Source: an uncultured Flavobacteriales bacterium | GTDB lineage: Bacteria > Bacteroidota > Bacteroidia > Flavobacteriales > Crocinitomicaceae | Length of the DNA stretch: 26,323 nucleotides | Assembly (NCBI GenBank): GCA_946478775.1 | Contig: CAMLDR010000040.1 | Span: forward strand, 1 to 26,323 | Direction of reading: 5' to 3' | In this document: piece after piece, positions 1 to 9,184 of the stretch | Layout of the letters: the number at the start of each line of letters is the position of its first letter | How positions within the stretch are numbered: position 1 is the stretch's first letter | The notes under the pieces: model-generated | Database searches by the model: none | The model's input: the letters and a program-made list of their open reading frames with translations, nothing else | Told to the model about the DNA's origin: nothing | Program-made: the position numbers and the translations under genes

Positions 1-1068
1 TTTCATTTTCACCTGGTCGAAGGGAATGCTGTGATTATCACATTCAATAAAACCGGTTATTTCGTAGAATTCCTGGTTTTGATTGACATCCAGGTGCAGA
101 AGCATCGGTTTGTCGTGAATGTGAAGCGAAAAGTCCGCGTCTTTTGGTGGCTTGCTATCCCAAACCTCCATCACTTCCAGCTCTTCGAAAAGTGGTTTTG
201 CTATGTGAATGGATTTGATAACCTTCTGGAAGGTTTCTTCATCATTTACCAGGTTCCGGTACAAATGATGTTTCGTTCCCAGCATACCCAATGCAGTATA
301 CGCCTGGATCATTTCAGGTTTGGTTTCCTGTAAAGCCAGTTCCAGCGCATTCAATAACCGGATAGGGGCTTTTATTTTCCCGTTTTGGGTCAAAGCGCTT
401 TCGTTGATCTCGAACTCGAAATGGTTTTCATCCGGAAAAGCACGAAAGGAAATATACCGGTTGGGCAAGGATTGCTGTGATTTTTCAGGAGAGAAGGGAA
501 CAGGAGCCAGTTTTTTGGTCAGTTCGGCTAGTTTATCGGGAGTTAAGCGAATGAGTTCGGGATTAAGCGAAAGAACCTTCAACTGCCTGTTTTCATAAAT
601 GAGCTGAAAAAACGAATCCCACTTTTCTTCGTCCGAAATTCCATAGGAAACCGCTGTTTCAGCAATGCGTTTTCGCCGGTCCGATTCATCAAAGAAAGCC
701 CGGAAGTCCGGGTGTTCCATTACCCGATAAAGAACAATTGCCTGATGATCGCACAGTTTTTTACCATTTCCGCCGCAAGAGCAGGCAAGGGCTAGAGTTT
801 GGTTTTCCTGGGTAAGAATAATCTCATGTTCGGCCCGAAATCCGTAGTTGCATAGGAAAATGCCTTTGTTAACGGAAAGTTCCACTGCATGAACAGCATT
901 CCCACTGTGATTCAATGCCTGGATAGCTGAAGCTTCCGCAAATTTCAGAAGTGTGCCGTAATTAAGTTCGTGAAAGTTTAAATCTCGAAAAACGAATACT
1001 TCTTCGTCCTCATAATCATCCTCCATTTCAACCGAACTTAACATCCAGTGAAGGTAGGCAAAAAGCAT
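1..1068 (-). CDS. SWIM zinc-finger protein, N-terminal part; C-terminus lies beyond the left edge
   Basis: The minus-strand frame is open from an ATG at 1068 to the left edge, giving 356 visible residues without a stop. Near residues 96-108 it has a C-x-C-x7-C-x-H pattern (C96, C98, C106, H108), the signature of the SWIM zinc finger, which binds DNA or protein. In Bacteroidetes such a SWIM N-terminus often precedes an SNF2-type helicase, so the full protein may be a SWIM/SNF2 helicase, but no helicase motif is inside the window and that part is inference. The start is 23 bp beyond the stop of the upstream minus-strand membrane-protein gene, so the two may be co-transcribed. In-frame ATGs at 1044 and 1026 are alternative starts; the first residues are followed by an acidic stretch (E/D rich, about residues 14-22). 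Confidence 0.75.
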   Translation of the reverse strand, partial: MLFAYLHWMLSSVEMEDDYEDEEVFVFRDLNFHELNYGTLLKFAEASAIQALNHSGNAVHAVELSVNKGIFLCNYGFRAEHEIILTQENQTLALACSCGGNGKKLCDHQAIVLYRVMEHPDFRAFFDESDRRKRIAETAVSYGISDEEKWDSFFQLIYENRQLKVLSLNPELIRLTPDKLAELTKKLAPVPFSPEKSQQSLPNRYISFRAFPDENHFEFEINESALTQNGKIKAPIRLLNALELALQETKPEMIQAYTALGMLGTKHHLYRNLVNDEETFQKVIKSIHIAKPLFEELEVMEVWDSKPPKDADFSLHIHDKPMLLHLDVNQNQEFYEITGFIECDNHSIPFDQVKMK

Positions 1069-1091
1069 CTATTTCCGAATGAAACAAGGGT

Positions 1092-2696
1092 TTAATTCGC
1101 GGTAATTTTTCGGCGGTACAAGGTGCAGTTGCTGTTTTGATGAACTAACTTAAAATGGCGTGAAATCAGCTGAAGATGCTTCAATTGTTCGGCATTTGTA
1201 GTGTCCCAATCTCCCAATACAAAGACATAATCCAATTCTTTTTTCTGATTGCGCGGATTAATCGGTGCAGATGAAAGGAAGGAATTCCCGGCAATAGAAA
1301 CTCCGTCTATCTGAATGTCCGGAAATTTTTCATGGTTCCATCTCAACGGAAAATAATCCATGGTTGCTTCGTAATTTTCAAGAATTATTAGTGGTTTATC
1401 CATTCCAAGATAATTGAAGAAATTCTCCCTGGTCCAGTGATCCCTAAGATTAACAGGAGCTACAATGCTGTTGGGTTTAATAAATTTTGCAATTTCTTCG
1501 CAATCCATTGCTATGGCATTATTGGAATCAATTACCGGATCGAGATGACGAACTCTCTTGATATGGAAGACGAGTATAAGTAATGAACAAATTAGGATAA
1601 AGCGTTTGGAATGCTTCATGGTTGAGATCCAGATGATCAGAAATAAAAAGAATAAGAAAGCAAAGCGCATGGAAATGATACTCGCCATCTTATTTTGGTC
1701 CGGAACAATAAATAACAATAAGAGCATGATTAAGGAGATCAGCAACCAGACATCATGGATAGAAAGAACGTTTTTTTTTGAGTTGCCTGTAGCAGATTTC
1801 CGTGCCCTTACCCGAATAATAAGCCCCCCGATCATAAGCCCGAATAAAACAACATTGGTTATGATGGTAGAAATTTTTTCAAGTCCCACAGAATAACAAA
1901 TTAGCGGATTCATTTTACCCAGCCAGGAGAATAATTCGGTTTTTGAGAGAAAAACAGGACTCCCGGAATCGGGTCGGTTAGCGAAATAGAAAAACAGCAA
2001 AACAAGTGGAACAAGAGAACTGACCAATAGAACAAGCACTTTTTTCAGATGAATGCGAAATGCATTTTCGAATCTCCCGTCTTCAAACCATTGATTTAAA
2101 AAGGTGATGAGCGTATAACAGGCAATAGCCAATAACGCCGTACTGAACATCAAAACGTGGGAAAAATAAACCAGGATCAGGAGGATGCTCAGAATCACCG
2201 TCTTTTTAACAGAAGATGTAATTGTTTCCTGGTTTTTGATCCAAAATGAAAGAACAATGAATAACCCGATTAACCCCAGCGAAAAATTGTAAAAACCAAG
2301 TGAAAGCAGGTAGTTGTATGTAAAAGGAAAAATGAGATAGCTTAACCAGACAGCTTCTCCATTGGCAGATTTGATCAAATTCCGGAAAGCGTATGGAAGG
2401 CCCACAAAATAAAGGATTAGAAGCATTTTTTCTGCTAAAAATCCCGGAAGAAACCAGTTGAAAAAACAAAGCAGTATGTGCCCGGTCCAATTGGGTACAA
2501 GCTCCGGGTTAAATTGAAAATAAGAATCAAAATCAGGGTGCAAAAGCATGTGATTGATCAGATTGGCATTGTATAGGTGAGCGGGACCATCAATTGTTGG
2601 AAAAAACCGATGACTGAGAACCGGAATGAGGTTTAACAAGACAACCGCCAGAAAAAAGAATCTTTCGTATTTGGTAAGCTTGTTTAAACGATTCAT
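1092..2696 (-). CDS. Polytopic membrane protein, GT-C glycosyltransferase-like
   Basis: This gene encodes 534 residues with roughly a dozen hydrophobic segments over the first two thirds and a hydrophilic C-terminal domain of about 150 residues. After the first span comes an acidic first-loop motif (TIDGPAHL, D36 from the chosen start). Layout and motif resemble the GT-C fold of lipid-linked sugar glycosyltransferases such as the GT39/ArnT-like group, where the first-loop Asp is catalytic. The assignment is by architecture only, and the acceptor is unknown. A longer frame begins with a TTG at 2717, but I prefer the ATG at 2696 because a TAnnTTTG-like -7 box (TATTTTTG, 2722-2715) overlaps the TTG. 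It is divergent from the other GT-C-like gene at 2870 and is followed after 23 bp by the SWIM gene. Confidence 0.72.
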   Translation of the reverse strand: MNRLNKLTKYERFFFLAVVLLNLIPVLSHRFFPTIDGPAHLYNANLINHMLLHPDFDSYFQFNPELVPNWTGHILLCFFNWFLPGFLAEKMLLILYFVGLPYAFRNLIKSANGEAVWLSYLIFPFTYNYLLSLGFYNFSLGLIGLFIVLSFWIKNQETITSSVKKTVILSILLILVYFSHVLMFSTALLAIACYTLITFLNQWFEDGRFENAFRIHLKKVLVLLVSSLVPLVLLFFYFANRPDSGSPVFLSKTELFSWLGKMNPLICYSVGLEKISTIITNVVLFGLMIGGLIIRVRARKSATGNSKKNVLSIHDVWLLISLIMLLLLFIVPDQNKMASIISMRFAFLFFLFLIIWISTMKHSKRFILICSLLILVFHIKRVRHLDPVIDSNNAIAMDCEEIAKFIKPNSIVAPVNLRDHWTRENFFNYLGMDKPLIILENYEATMDYFPLRWNHEKFPDIQIDGVSIAGNSFLSSAPINPRNQKKELDYVFVLGDWDTTNAEQLKHLQLISRHFKLVHQNSNCTLYRRKITAN

Positions 2697-2714
2697 AAGT
2701 TGGAAGTTAAACAG

Positions 2715-2722
2715 CAAAAATA
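2715..2722 (-). promoter_or_regulatory. Possible -7 box for the 1092-2696 gene
   Basis: The minus strand reads TATTTTTG, matching the Bacteroidetes -7 consensus TAnnTTTG, about 19 nt before the ATG at 2696. I see no convincing -33 TTG at the usual 19-nt spacing, so this is a weak call. The 2718-2869 interval is the divergent promoter region for this gene and the one at 2870; on the plus strand it also holds a TAnnTTTG match at 2779-2786. Confidence 0.3.
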
Positions 2723-2869
2723 ACCGGGATTTTATGTTTTATAGCTAAAGGAACCAACTAATTCGTTAAAATGATCCTTATTTTTGCTGTCTTCAAAAGT
2801 AACGAAAAATCAGTTTTGCCCATCGTTCGGTTCTTTTCTTAAGAATAAGTTGATATTTGTAAGTAATGA

Positions 2870-4921
2870 TTGATTTTTCTAAGTAATTTGGGAGTCTTGA
2901 AAAAAAGGAGAATAACAAATAGTATTGCATTTCTACTGATCACATTGGTCACGTTGGTCTTTCAATTCAAGCATCTGAATGAAGTTCCGGCGTACACCCA
3001 TACCTGGGCCCAAAATGATCGCCTGGCTCTTGCAAATGGCTTTGTGCGGAACGACCTGAATTTTTTTAAGCCTCAGAATTACATTCTCAATCACCAGTTC
3101 CCTAAAAATTGGTCTGATCCGAGTTATTCAACCATAACGGCTGTAGAATTCCCGGTCCACGATTATGTTCCGGCAGTTTTCATGAAAGCTTTTGGAACGA
3201 ATGAACCGTGGGTCTTCCATGCGTATATTGTCATTTACAGCATCGTCGGATTTTTCTTTCTGTACCTGCTTTCGGAGAAAATCTGCGGTTCTAAAGTAAA
3301 AGCAGCCTTAGTGGTTATTTTTGCCATGACATCACCAGTCTATACTTTTTATCAGGGCGGATTTCTGCCAACCATTCCAAGTATCGCAAACACAATCATA
3401 GCCCTTTATTGCTATGCCCTCTATTTTGAAGGAGGCAGAAAAAAATGGTTCCGGTGGGCCTTGTTCTTTTTCACATTTGCAGCCCTGGCACGTTTCACAT
3501 TCGTCATTCCATACCTGGCCGTGCTTGGTTTTGAGTTGATCCGTATTTTTCAAAAAAAGGCAAAGTTCTGGCCCAACGTGCTGGGAGTAGGAATTTCCTT
3601 CCTGGTCATTTTTGCGGCGCAATATTACACCAGCGTCCTTCGTGCGGAATACGGGTCTGATTTCCTGAGTCAATTATTACCTGCCAGTGATACGGAGGAA
3701 ATGAAACTCATCCTGGAACACATGTGGGAAGTAATGGTATTGGCCTATTTTTCGATGAAGCATTATTTCCTGATTTTCCTGCTGATCGTATTGGTCCTCA
3801 TAGCTTTACTGGTCAAAGAACGGAATGCATACAGAGCCTTTTCAGGATGGTGGATTATCTGTTTATTCTGGTGTCTTGGTGTATGTTTGTTTTGGTTTGC
3901 AATGGCCAAACAATTCTACGCTCACGATTATTATTTTCTCGACACCTTCTATTTGCCAATCGTGCTCTTTGTGGCCTTGTGCCTGGCTATTCTTCCAAAA
4001 CCGCAATGGTATTTCGGAGAGACGGTCTTTGCATTGTTCGTGATTTATTTCGGGATTGTGGCTTTCAAAGAAACATCCGAATTTCAGAAACAGCGAAGGG
4101 TTTTTGTAGCCAGTGACCATGCTACGGGTTCCGTTATAAACTTTGAAGGATCGGATGAATTCTTAACCCGGTCCGGGGTTGCCAGAGAAGACACCATTTT
4201 GGTGATCCACACCTTTGGTCCCAATATTCCTTTTATCCACATGAACCGGGTTGGTTTAATCGTTGGCGGACATTCACCCGAAGATATTGAAAGGGCATTG
4301 GGATGGAAATGGGATTACCTGGTTTTTCAGAAGCCCTATTTTATGGAAGAAGTGTATTCGATTTATCCGCAAATCCTGGAACAGGTCGAATCGATTGCCT
4401 GGAATGAGAACCTGATTTTATGTAAACGAAAGACAGACAGTATTCCCCAATCTATGATGGAATTTATGGGTGTGAAGAACGCTTATAAAATCATCCGGAC
4501 CGATTTTGAAACAAAAAATCCGGCACAATCGGGAATTCAATATGAAAAAGATCCCCAAAACGGTAAAAATCAAATTGGTGTAATTAACGAGAATGAAGCC
4601 TATGGTTTTGCACAGGATTTCACCAAACAAGTTGGTCCGGACACAAAAGGAAGGGTACTGAAAGTAAAAGGAAAATTCCTCCGGAAGAATGACAACCCGA
4701 TTGCGATCATTGTTGCCTATTCCACCGGGAACGATCTTTCTTATTATGAGGCAATCGGATTAGATTCGGTTTTAACCCTGAATGAATGGACTGAGAAAGA
4801 ATTTATCATCTTCCTTCCAAAGAGGTCTTCTGCCACGGAGAAACTGAGCTTTTACATTCACAACACCAACAAGAATGTGGTTTTGCTGGATGATCTCGAA
4901 TTTGCATTTTACAGGAACTAG
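2870..4921 (+). CDS. GT-C-like membrane glycosyltransferase with C-terminal beta-rich domain
   Basis: The product is 683 residues with a first membrane span at about residues 17-33, then a loop with HTWAQNDRLALANGF (D50), then about nine further spans to roughly residue 410. A soluble tail follows. Its last part (about 530-683) is beta-rich and reads like a carbohydrate-binding or jelly-roll module. This layout fits dolichyl-phosphate-mannose-type (GT39-like) transferases that move sugar from a lipid carrier outside the cytoplasmic membrane. Substrate is unknown. No ATG occurs in frame before about residue 104, past the first span, so translation must start at a TTG: 2870, 2888 or 2897 are candidates. 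The AddB-like nuclease gene follows within 30 bp, probably on one transcript, though the two have no obvious functional link. Confidence 0.72.
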   Translation: MIFLSNLGVLKKRRITNSIAFLLITLVTLVFQFKHLNEVPAYTHTWAQNDRLALANGFVRNDLNFFKPQNYILNHQFPKNWSDPSYSTITAVEFPVHDYVPAVFMKAFGTNEPWVFHAYIVIYSIVGFFFLYLLSEKICGSKVKAALVVIFAMTSPVYTFYQGGFLPTIPSIANTIIALYCYALYFEGGRKKWFRWALFFFTFAALARFTFVIPYLAVLGFELIRIFQKKAKFWPNVLGVGISFLVIFAAQYYTSVLRAEYGSDFLSQLLPASDTEEMKLILEHMWEVMVLAYFSMKHYFLIFLLIVLVLIALLVKERNAYRAFSGWWIICLFWCLGVCLFWFAMAKQFYAHDYYFLDTFYLPIVLFVALCLAILPKPQWYFGETVFALFVIYFGIVAFKETSEFQKQRRVFVASDHATGSVINFEGSDEFLTRSGVAREDTILVIHTFGPNIPFIHMNRVGLIVGGHSPEDIERALGWKWDYLVFQKPYFMEEVYSIYPQILEQVESIAWNENLILCKRKTDSIPQSMMEFMGVKNAYKIIRTDFETKNPAQSGIQYEKDPQNGKNQIGVINENEAYGFAQDFTKQVGPDTKGRVLKVKGKFLRKNDNPIAIIVAYSTGNDLSYYEAIGLDSVLTLNEWTEKEFIIFLPKRSSATEKLSFYIHNTNKNVVLLDDLEFAFYRN

Positions 4922-4951
4922 CATTTGGACTCCCAAATAGGTGAAAGGAAT

Positions 4952-7801
4952 ATGGAAACATTTGTAAACAGAATTGTGAGCCACATGGACGAGCGTGCAC
5001 TGAATTTTCAGAATGCATGCATTGTAGTTCCCTCTGAGCGGATGATCGCCTATTTGCAGCGTGCGTTCTTTGAATTTTACCAAAAACCGATCTTATCTCC
5101 CAAAATCGTCACAATTGATCGCTGGATCCAGGATTTGAACCCCATTCCGGTTTTGGATAAAACCAGTCTCCTTTTTGAATTGTATGAAATTTTCAAAAAA
5201 GATCCGGTAGAGATCAACGTAGATTCCTTCGACTCGTTCATGGCATGGGGACAAATTCTGTTAAGCGATTTCGATGAAATAGACCGTTATTTGGTTCCTG
5301 CAGATCAGCTGTTCAAGAATTTAAGGGACATCCGTGAAATTGAGAACTGGTCCTTTAATTCGGAAGAATTATCCAAAGGTCAAATCCAGTTCATGGCCTT
5401 TTGGGAGAAATTAAAGCCCTATTATTTTGCACTGGAAGAACAGTTGAAATCAAAATCACTGACAACCAAGGGAAAAGCCTATCGCTACCTGGCAAATAAT
5501 ATCGACCTGGCTTTTGCAGCTGATCCAGACACGCAATTTGTGTTTGCCGGATTCAATGCACTTTCAGAATCGGAGATTTCGATCATGAAACAGCTTTCGA
5601 TCTTGGGAAGAGCCTCCATTCTGATGGATTCAGATGCTTTTTATTTCCACGACACCATTCACGAAGCCGGCCAGTTCCAGCGTGATCTGTGTAAACGCAT
5701 GGACTTGAAAACGCTACCGTTTATTGAAAATCACCTCACTACGAAAGAGATGCAGATCCGCGTGGTGGAATGCCCGCAGTTTACTTCCCAGGCCCAGGTG
5801 GTAGGAAGTGAATTGAAAAAGTTGAATTCCTCCCAGCTGAATGAAACATTGGTGCTTTTAGCCGATGAAAGTTTATTGAGCTCGATTTTGAAACACCTTC
5901 CGGCAGAAATTGGCCATGCGAATATCACCGTAGGTTTACCCCTGAGGCAAACATCTTTGCGTTCCTGGGTCGACCTGATTTTCCGATTGCAGGAATCCTT
6001 TTTGAGAAGAGGGAATTCGAGTATCTACTACCGCGATTTTATTCAGTTTGCCCATCATCCGTTTATATTAGGAGTACTTTCTTCGGCAGAGAAAAAGGAA
6101 ATTCAGGACATCGAATCCCGGATAATCAATCACAACTGGCATTTTTTGGACCGGAAGAAACTGGATCTGAGTGAGCGCTTATCGGAATTAAACAAACTGA
6201 TATTCGAGCCTTGGAAAAGTGACTGGCTGAAAGGAATCCAGGTCATTCAGCAGTTGAATGAAAAACTGGATCTTTGGCTGGAAGAAAAGAATGAACTCGA
6301 ACGGGCCATTGTACGCAGGTTCGCGCATGCAACCATTGTGCTGCAAAATATCATGAGCACGGAATCTCCGCTGATGAGCATTTCGTCGTTCCGGAATTTG
6401 TTCAATGGCAACTGGAGTAATGAAACCATTGCTTACTTTGGAAATCCTTTGGAAGGACTGCAGATCATGGGTTTATTGGAAACCCGCGGCCTGGATTTCA
6501 AACGCATTTTCGTTTTCGGACTGAATGAAGGTTCCATGCCGCCTCAGAATGCCATCAATACCATTATTCCAATGGATTTGAGAAAGTACTTTGGTTTGCC
6601 GACCCCGCGCGAAAAACAGGGGCTTTTTGCACACCATTTTTACCGTTTACTGCACCATGCGGAAGAAATGCTGATTACCTATTCGAGTGCTTCAGAATCC
6701 GTCGGGTCCAGTGAGCCAAGCAGGTACATTCAACAGATTGAACTGGAATTGGCTCAGATCAATCCGAATATCCGGATCCAAAAATCCTTTTATACCGGTG
6801 GAAACAAGGAAAAGATCGGGACCACTTCTATTGAAAAAACGGAGGAGATCATTGAGCGTATTTACGAAGTGTTGAATGCCGGGATCAGTTTCTCCATGCT
6901 CGATAAATTCATGAGCTGTCCGCTGGATTTTTACTACCGGTACGTCCTGCGTTTCGGGGAAGAGAACAAGGTGGAAGAAGATATTGAAAGCAGTACTTTG
7001 GGGACAATTATCCACTACGTGTTGGAAAACCTTTTCGCGCCGTTTATTGACCGGGTAGATGAATCCGGAAGGAAAATATCAGGGAAAGTCGTATCGGAAG
7101 AAGACCTTTTCAAAATGGAGAAGGAAGTTCCGCTTCTGGTCAGTAAAAGTTTCGAGCTGCATTTCTCGGAAGACCGGAACTCCTGGCAAACAGGAACCAA
7201 TCACATCAACTTCGAAGTGGCCAAAGAAATGGTTCAGAATGTCCTTCGCAGAGACCGCACCATTCTCCGGGAGAATCCGCAAAAGGCGCTGTTCATTCTC
7301 GGGTTGGAACGAAGACTGGAAACCTTGATTCCAATTACCAATGAATCCGATTCGGGTAAATCGTTTGCGGTTCGCCTTTCAGGAATTTGCGACAGAATAG
7401 ATCAATTTGACGGTGTTCACCGGATCATTGATTACAAGTCGGGGAGCGTGAGCCAGGACAAGGTGGAACTGAAGAAAACTGCCAGCCACGAAAGCTACGA
7501 AGAAGCCATTTTAATGAATCGGCGCAAAGGAAATCCGGCTCAAAAGCACGTGCTGCAATTATTGATCTACTGTTATCTCTATTACAAAGAAACAGGGATT
7601 TTGACCGATCAGGCCGGAATTTTTTCATTCAGATCGATCAAAGAAAGCCCGCACTTTTTGAAACTCCCGCAGGATATTCGAAAAGAGGACATTCCTGAAT
7701 TCCTGGAACAGATCCTGAAGCAAACCATTTCGGATATGCTGGACCAAAGCGTTCCGTTCGAACACAACAAGGACTCGAAATTTTGCGCTTATTGCAATTA
7801 A
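4952..7801 (+). CDS. AddB-like PD-(D/E)XK nuclease / inactivated helicase subunit
   Basis: This 949-residue protein resembles the AddB subunit of AddAB-type double-strand-break resection enzymes. The N-terminus lacks a Walker A motif, but a helicase-like remnant is seen in the middle (ETRGLDFKRIFVFGLNEGSMP region). The C-terminal nuclease has the expected series: H688 in GTIIHYVLE, D814 in GICDRID, D827 and K829 in IIDYKSG, then a Q-x3-Y motif. C656 (SCPLDFYYRY) and C945/C948 (CAYC) would be three of the four iron-sulfur cysteines of AddB; the fourth is absent because the frame stops one codon after C948. ATG 4952, preceded by AAAGGA, is preferred over the TTG at 4925. Its usual AddA-like helicase partner is not in the window. 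Confidence 0.8.
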   Translation: METFVNRIVSHMDERALNFQNACIVVPSERMIAYLQRAFFEFYQKPILSPKIVTIDRWIQDLNPIPVLDKTSLLFELYEIFKKDPVEINVDSFDSFMAWGQILLSDFDEIDRYLVPADQLFKNLRDIREIENWSFNSEELSKGQIQFMAFWEKLKPYYFALEEQLKSKSLTTKGKAYRYLANNIDLAFAADPDTQFVFAGFNALSESEISIMKQLSILGRASILMDSDAFYFHDTIHEAGQFQRDLCKRMDLKTLPFIENHLTTKEMQIRVVECPQFTSQAQVVGSELKKLNSSQLNETLVLLADESLLSSILKHLPAEIGHANITVGLPLRQTSLRSWVDLIFRLQESFLRRGNSSIYYRDFIQFAHHPFILGVLSSAEKKEIQDIESRIINHNWHFLDRKKLDLSERLSELNKLIFEPWKSDWLKGIQVIQQLNEKLDLWLEEKNELERAIVRRFAHATIVLQNIMSTESPLMSISSFRNLFNGNWSNETIAYFGNPLEGLQIMGLLETRGLDFKRIFVFGLNEGSMPPQNAINTIIPMDLRKYFGLPTPREKQGLFAHHFYRLLHHAEEMLITYSSASESVGSSEPSRYIQQIELELAQINPNIRIQKSFYTGGNKEKIGTTSIEKTEEIIERIYEVLNAGISFSMLDKFMSCPLDFYYRYVLRFGEENKVEEDIESSTLGTIIHYVLENLFAPFIDRVDESGRKISGKVVSEEDLFKMEKEVPLLVSKSFELHFSEDRNSWQTGTNHINFEVAKEMVQNVLRRDRTILRENPQKALFILGLERRLETLIPITNESDSGKSFAVRLSGICDRIDQFDGVHRIIDYKSGSVSQDKVELKKTASHESYEEAILMNRRKGNPAQKHVLQLLIYCYLYYKETGILTDQAGIFSFRSIKESPHFLKLPQDIRKEDIPEFLEQILKQTISDMLDQSVPFEHNKDSKFCAYCN

Positions 7802-7857
7802 CACAACTGCATCAGACAATTCTGGACGGAATAATAGATAAACAAAAGCTTATTTTT

Positions 7858-7918
7858 ACCGCAAAGAATGGAAGAGCGCAAAGTAATAGTTCTATTCAAA
7901 ACTTTGCGTCTTAGCGGT
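7858..7918. repeat. Interrupted inverted repeat between convergent genes, possible bidirectional terminator
   Basis: ACCGC (7858-7862) pairs with GCGGT (7914-7918); GCGCAAAGT (7876-7884) pairs with ACTTTGCGT (7901-7909) apart from one wobble; AATAG (7885-7889) pairs with CTATT (7892-7896) around a two-base turn. The ACCGCAAAG...CTTTGCG...GCGGT wording is a motif I associate with interspersed intergenic repeats in Bacteroidetes. It lies between the convergent nuclease and DUF3109 genes, so it could end transcription from both sides, but it lacks a clean T-tract. Confidence 0.6.
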
Positions 7919-7931
7919 TTATTTTAGTGTT

Positions 7932-8519
7932 CTAATCTTCCGGGCTTTGATCCTTTAAAGCTTGATCAATCCCTTCCAGGTCTGCATAGAATTCTTCTCC
8001 GAAAGCACGAATAAGCGGTTCGCGTAAAAATTTATAAACCGGTACATCCAGTTTTTCACCACAAGCGCAGGCAGGTTTGCAGATATTCCATTCTTCGTAA
8101 TTCAGTGCCAGACCTTCACTCAGCTTTTTCACGCGGATTGGATACAGATGACAGGAAATTGGTTTCTTCCAGGTCGTTTTTCCGGCTAAATAAGCTTGTT
8201 CTACGGCACATTTTGTAATTCCCAGATCGTCAAAGTAAACAAAAGCACATTCTTTTCCGTTGACCAAAGTCGTAGCCGGCTCATTCCACGGATCGATGTA
8301 AAAAACTCCCGATTTTTCAACTGCTTCAATTCCTTCAGGCCGCATAAACGGGATTACATCATCCAGGATTTCCTCCAGGATGTCCACTTCCTCAAAGGTA
8401 AGCGGAGCACCTCCGTCGCCTTCAATGCAGCAGGCACCTTTGCAGGCGTTCAGATCACATACAAATTTGCGGTCAAACACTTCGGTTGAGATCAGTTTAT
8501 CATCTATTGCTACGATCAT
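7932..8519 (-). CDS. DUF3109 family cysteine-rich protein
   Basis: The 195-residue product has the DUF3109 layout: a cysteine cluster near the N-terminus (C21, C26, C30, C31 in CDLNACKGACC), then ITKCAVEQAY, PISCHLYPIR and CKPACACG further on. These cysteines suggest bound zinc or an iron-sulfur cluster, as in the related YkgJ-type proteins. The biochemical role of DUF3109 is not established. It is cytoplasmic, with no signal or membrane segment. It starts 8 bp after the stop of the HAD phosphatase gene, so it is the last gene of a minus-strand unit with the beta-propeller and phosphatase genes. The start is a plain ATG. Confidence 0.85.
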   Translation of the reverse strand: MIVAIDDKLISTEVFDRKFVCDLNACKGACCIEGDGGAPLTFEEVDILEEILDDVIPFMRPEGIEAVEKSGVFYIDPWNEPATTLVNGKECAFVYFDDLGITKCAVEQAYLAGKTTWKKPISCHLYPIRVKKLSEGLALNYEEWNICKPACACGEKLDVPVYKFLREPLIRAFGEEFYADLEGIDQALKDQSPED

Positions 8520-8527
8520 AGGACAAG

Positions 8528-9184
8528 TTACTTAAATGAGTTCACAAGGGCAATTAAATCCTCGAATTGTGCGTCTGCCAAAATGAGTTTCGGTTCCGGA
8601 TAATGTGTTTTTTCAGGGACACAAAATACGGTCATCCGCGCAGCTTTCCCTGAAATAATCCCGTTCAAAGAATCTTCGATCACCAAACAGCGTCTTGGGT
8701 CGAGGTCGAGGTTTTTTGCAGCTGTCAGGTACACGGCCGGATGAGGTTTTCCAAACAATTCATATTCTGCGGAATGGACCGTTTGAAAGAAATGCCTGAT
8801 CTGCAGAGCGTCTAAAATACAGTCGATCAAAACCTGGTAGGAAGACGTAGCCAAACCAATTTTCAATCCTTTTGAAGCAAAGAACTCCAGGGATTCTACC
8901 ACGCCCGGTAAGGGAGTTGCCCGTTCGGTCAATAGTTCAATCATGCGCTGCACAATGGCATGTTCCACCTCTTTCGGACCTGAGTCAGGCCACGGAGCAA
9001 CCTGGTACCAGTACGAAGTCACTTCATCAATGCGTAATCCAACCGTACGCTGAAAATCTTCCCGGGTGAGCGGGCAGCCGACGCTTCTGAAAACGTCTTC
9101 CATGGCAATTTTCCACAATGGCTCAGAATCCGTAAGCACTCCGTCCATGTCATAAATCACTCCGTCAAAATTGTCCAGGCTCAT
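8528..9184 (-). CDS. hxpB: HAD-family sugar-phosphate phosphatase, HxpB (YniC)-like
   Basis: This is a 218-residue haloacid dehalogenase phosphatase. Motif I is DMDGVLTDSEPLW (nucleophile D12, acid/base D14), motif II lies in LATSSYQ, the motif III lysine is in GKPHPAVYL, and motif IV is IEDSLNG. The helical cap sequence TVGLRIDEV followed by a WY pair closely follows Escherichia coli HxpB, which removes phosphate from hexitol phosphates and 2-deoxyglucose 6-phosphate. The length matches that family. The ATG overlaps the stop of the upstream beta-propeller gene by 4 bp (ATGA), which indicates translational coupling. The exact substrate cannot be read from sequence; beta-phosphoglucomutase-like relatives are the main alternative. 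Confidence 0.82.
   Translation of the reverse strand: MSLDNFDGVIYDMDGVLTDSEPLWKIAMEDVFRSVGCPLTREDFQRTVGLRIDEVTSYWYQVAPWPDSGPKEVEHAIVQRMIELLTERATPLPGVVESLEFFASKGLKIGLATSSYQVLIDCILDALQIRHFFQTVHSAEYELFGKPHPAVYLTAAKNLDLDPRRCLVIEDSLNGIISGKAARMTVFCVPEKTHYPEPKLILADAQFEDLIALVNSFK

Noticed and set aside
31..598. Two plus-strand open frames of 92-100 codons near the left edge
   Set aside because: They are antisense to the continuous minus-strand SWIM protein frame.
4925..4951. TTG start adding nine residues to the AddB-like nuclease
   Set aside because: The ATG at 4952 has an AAAGGA sequence just upstream and fits better.
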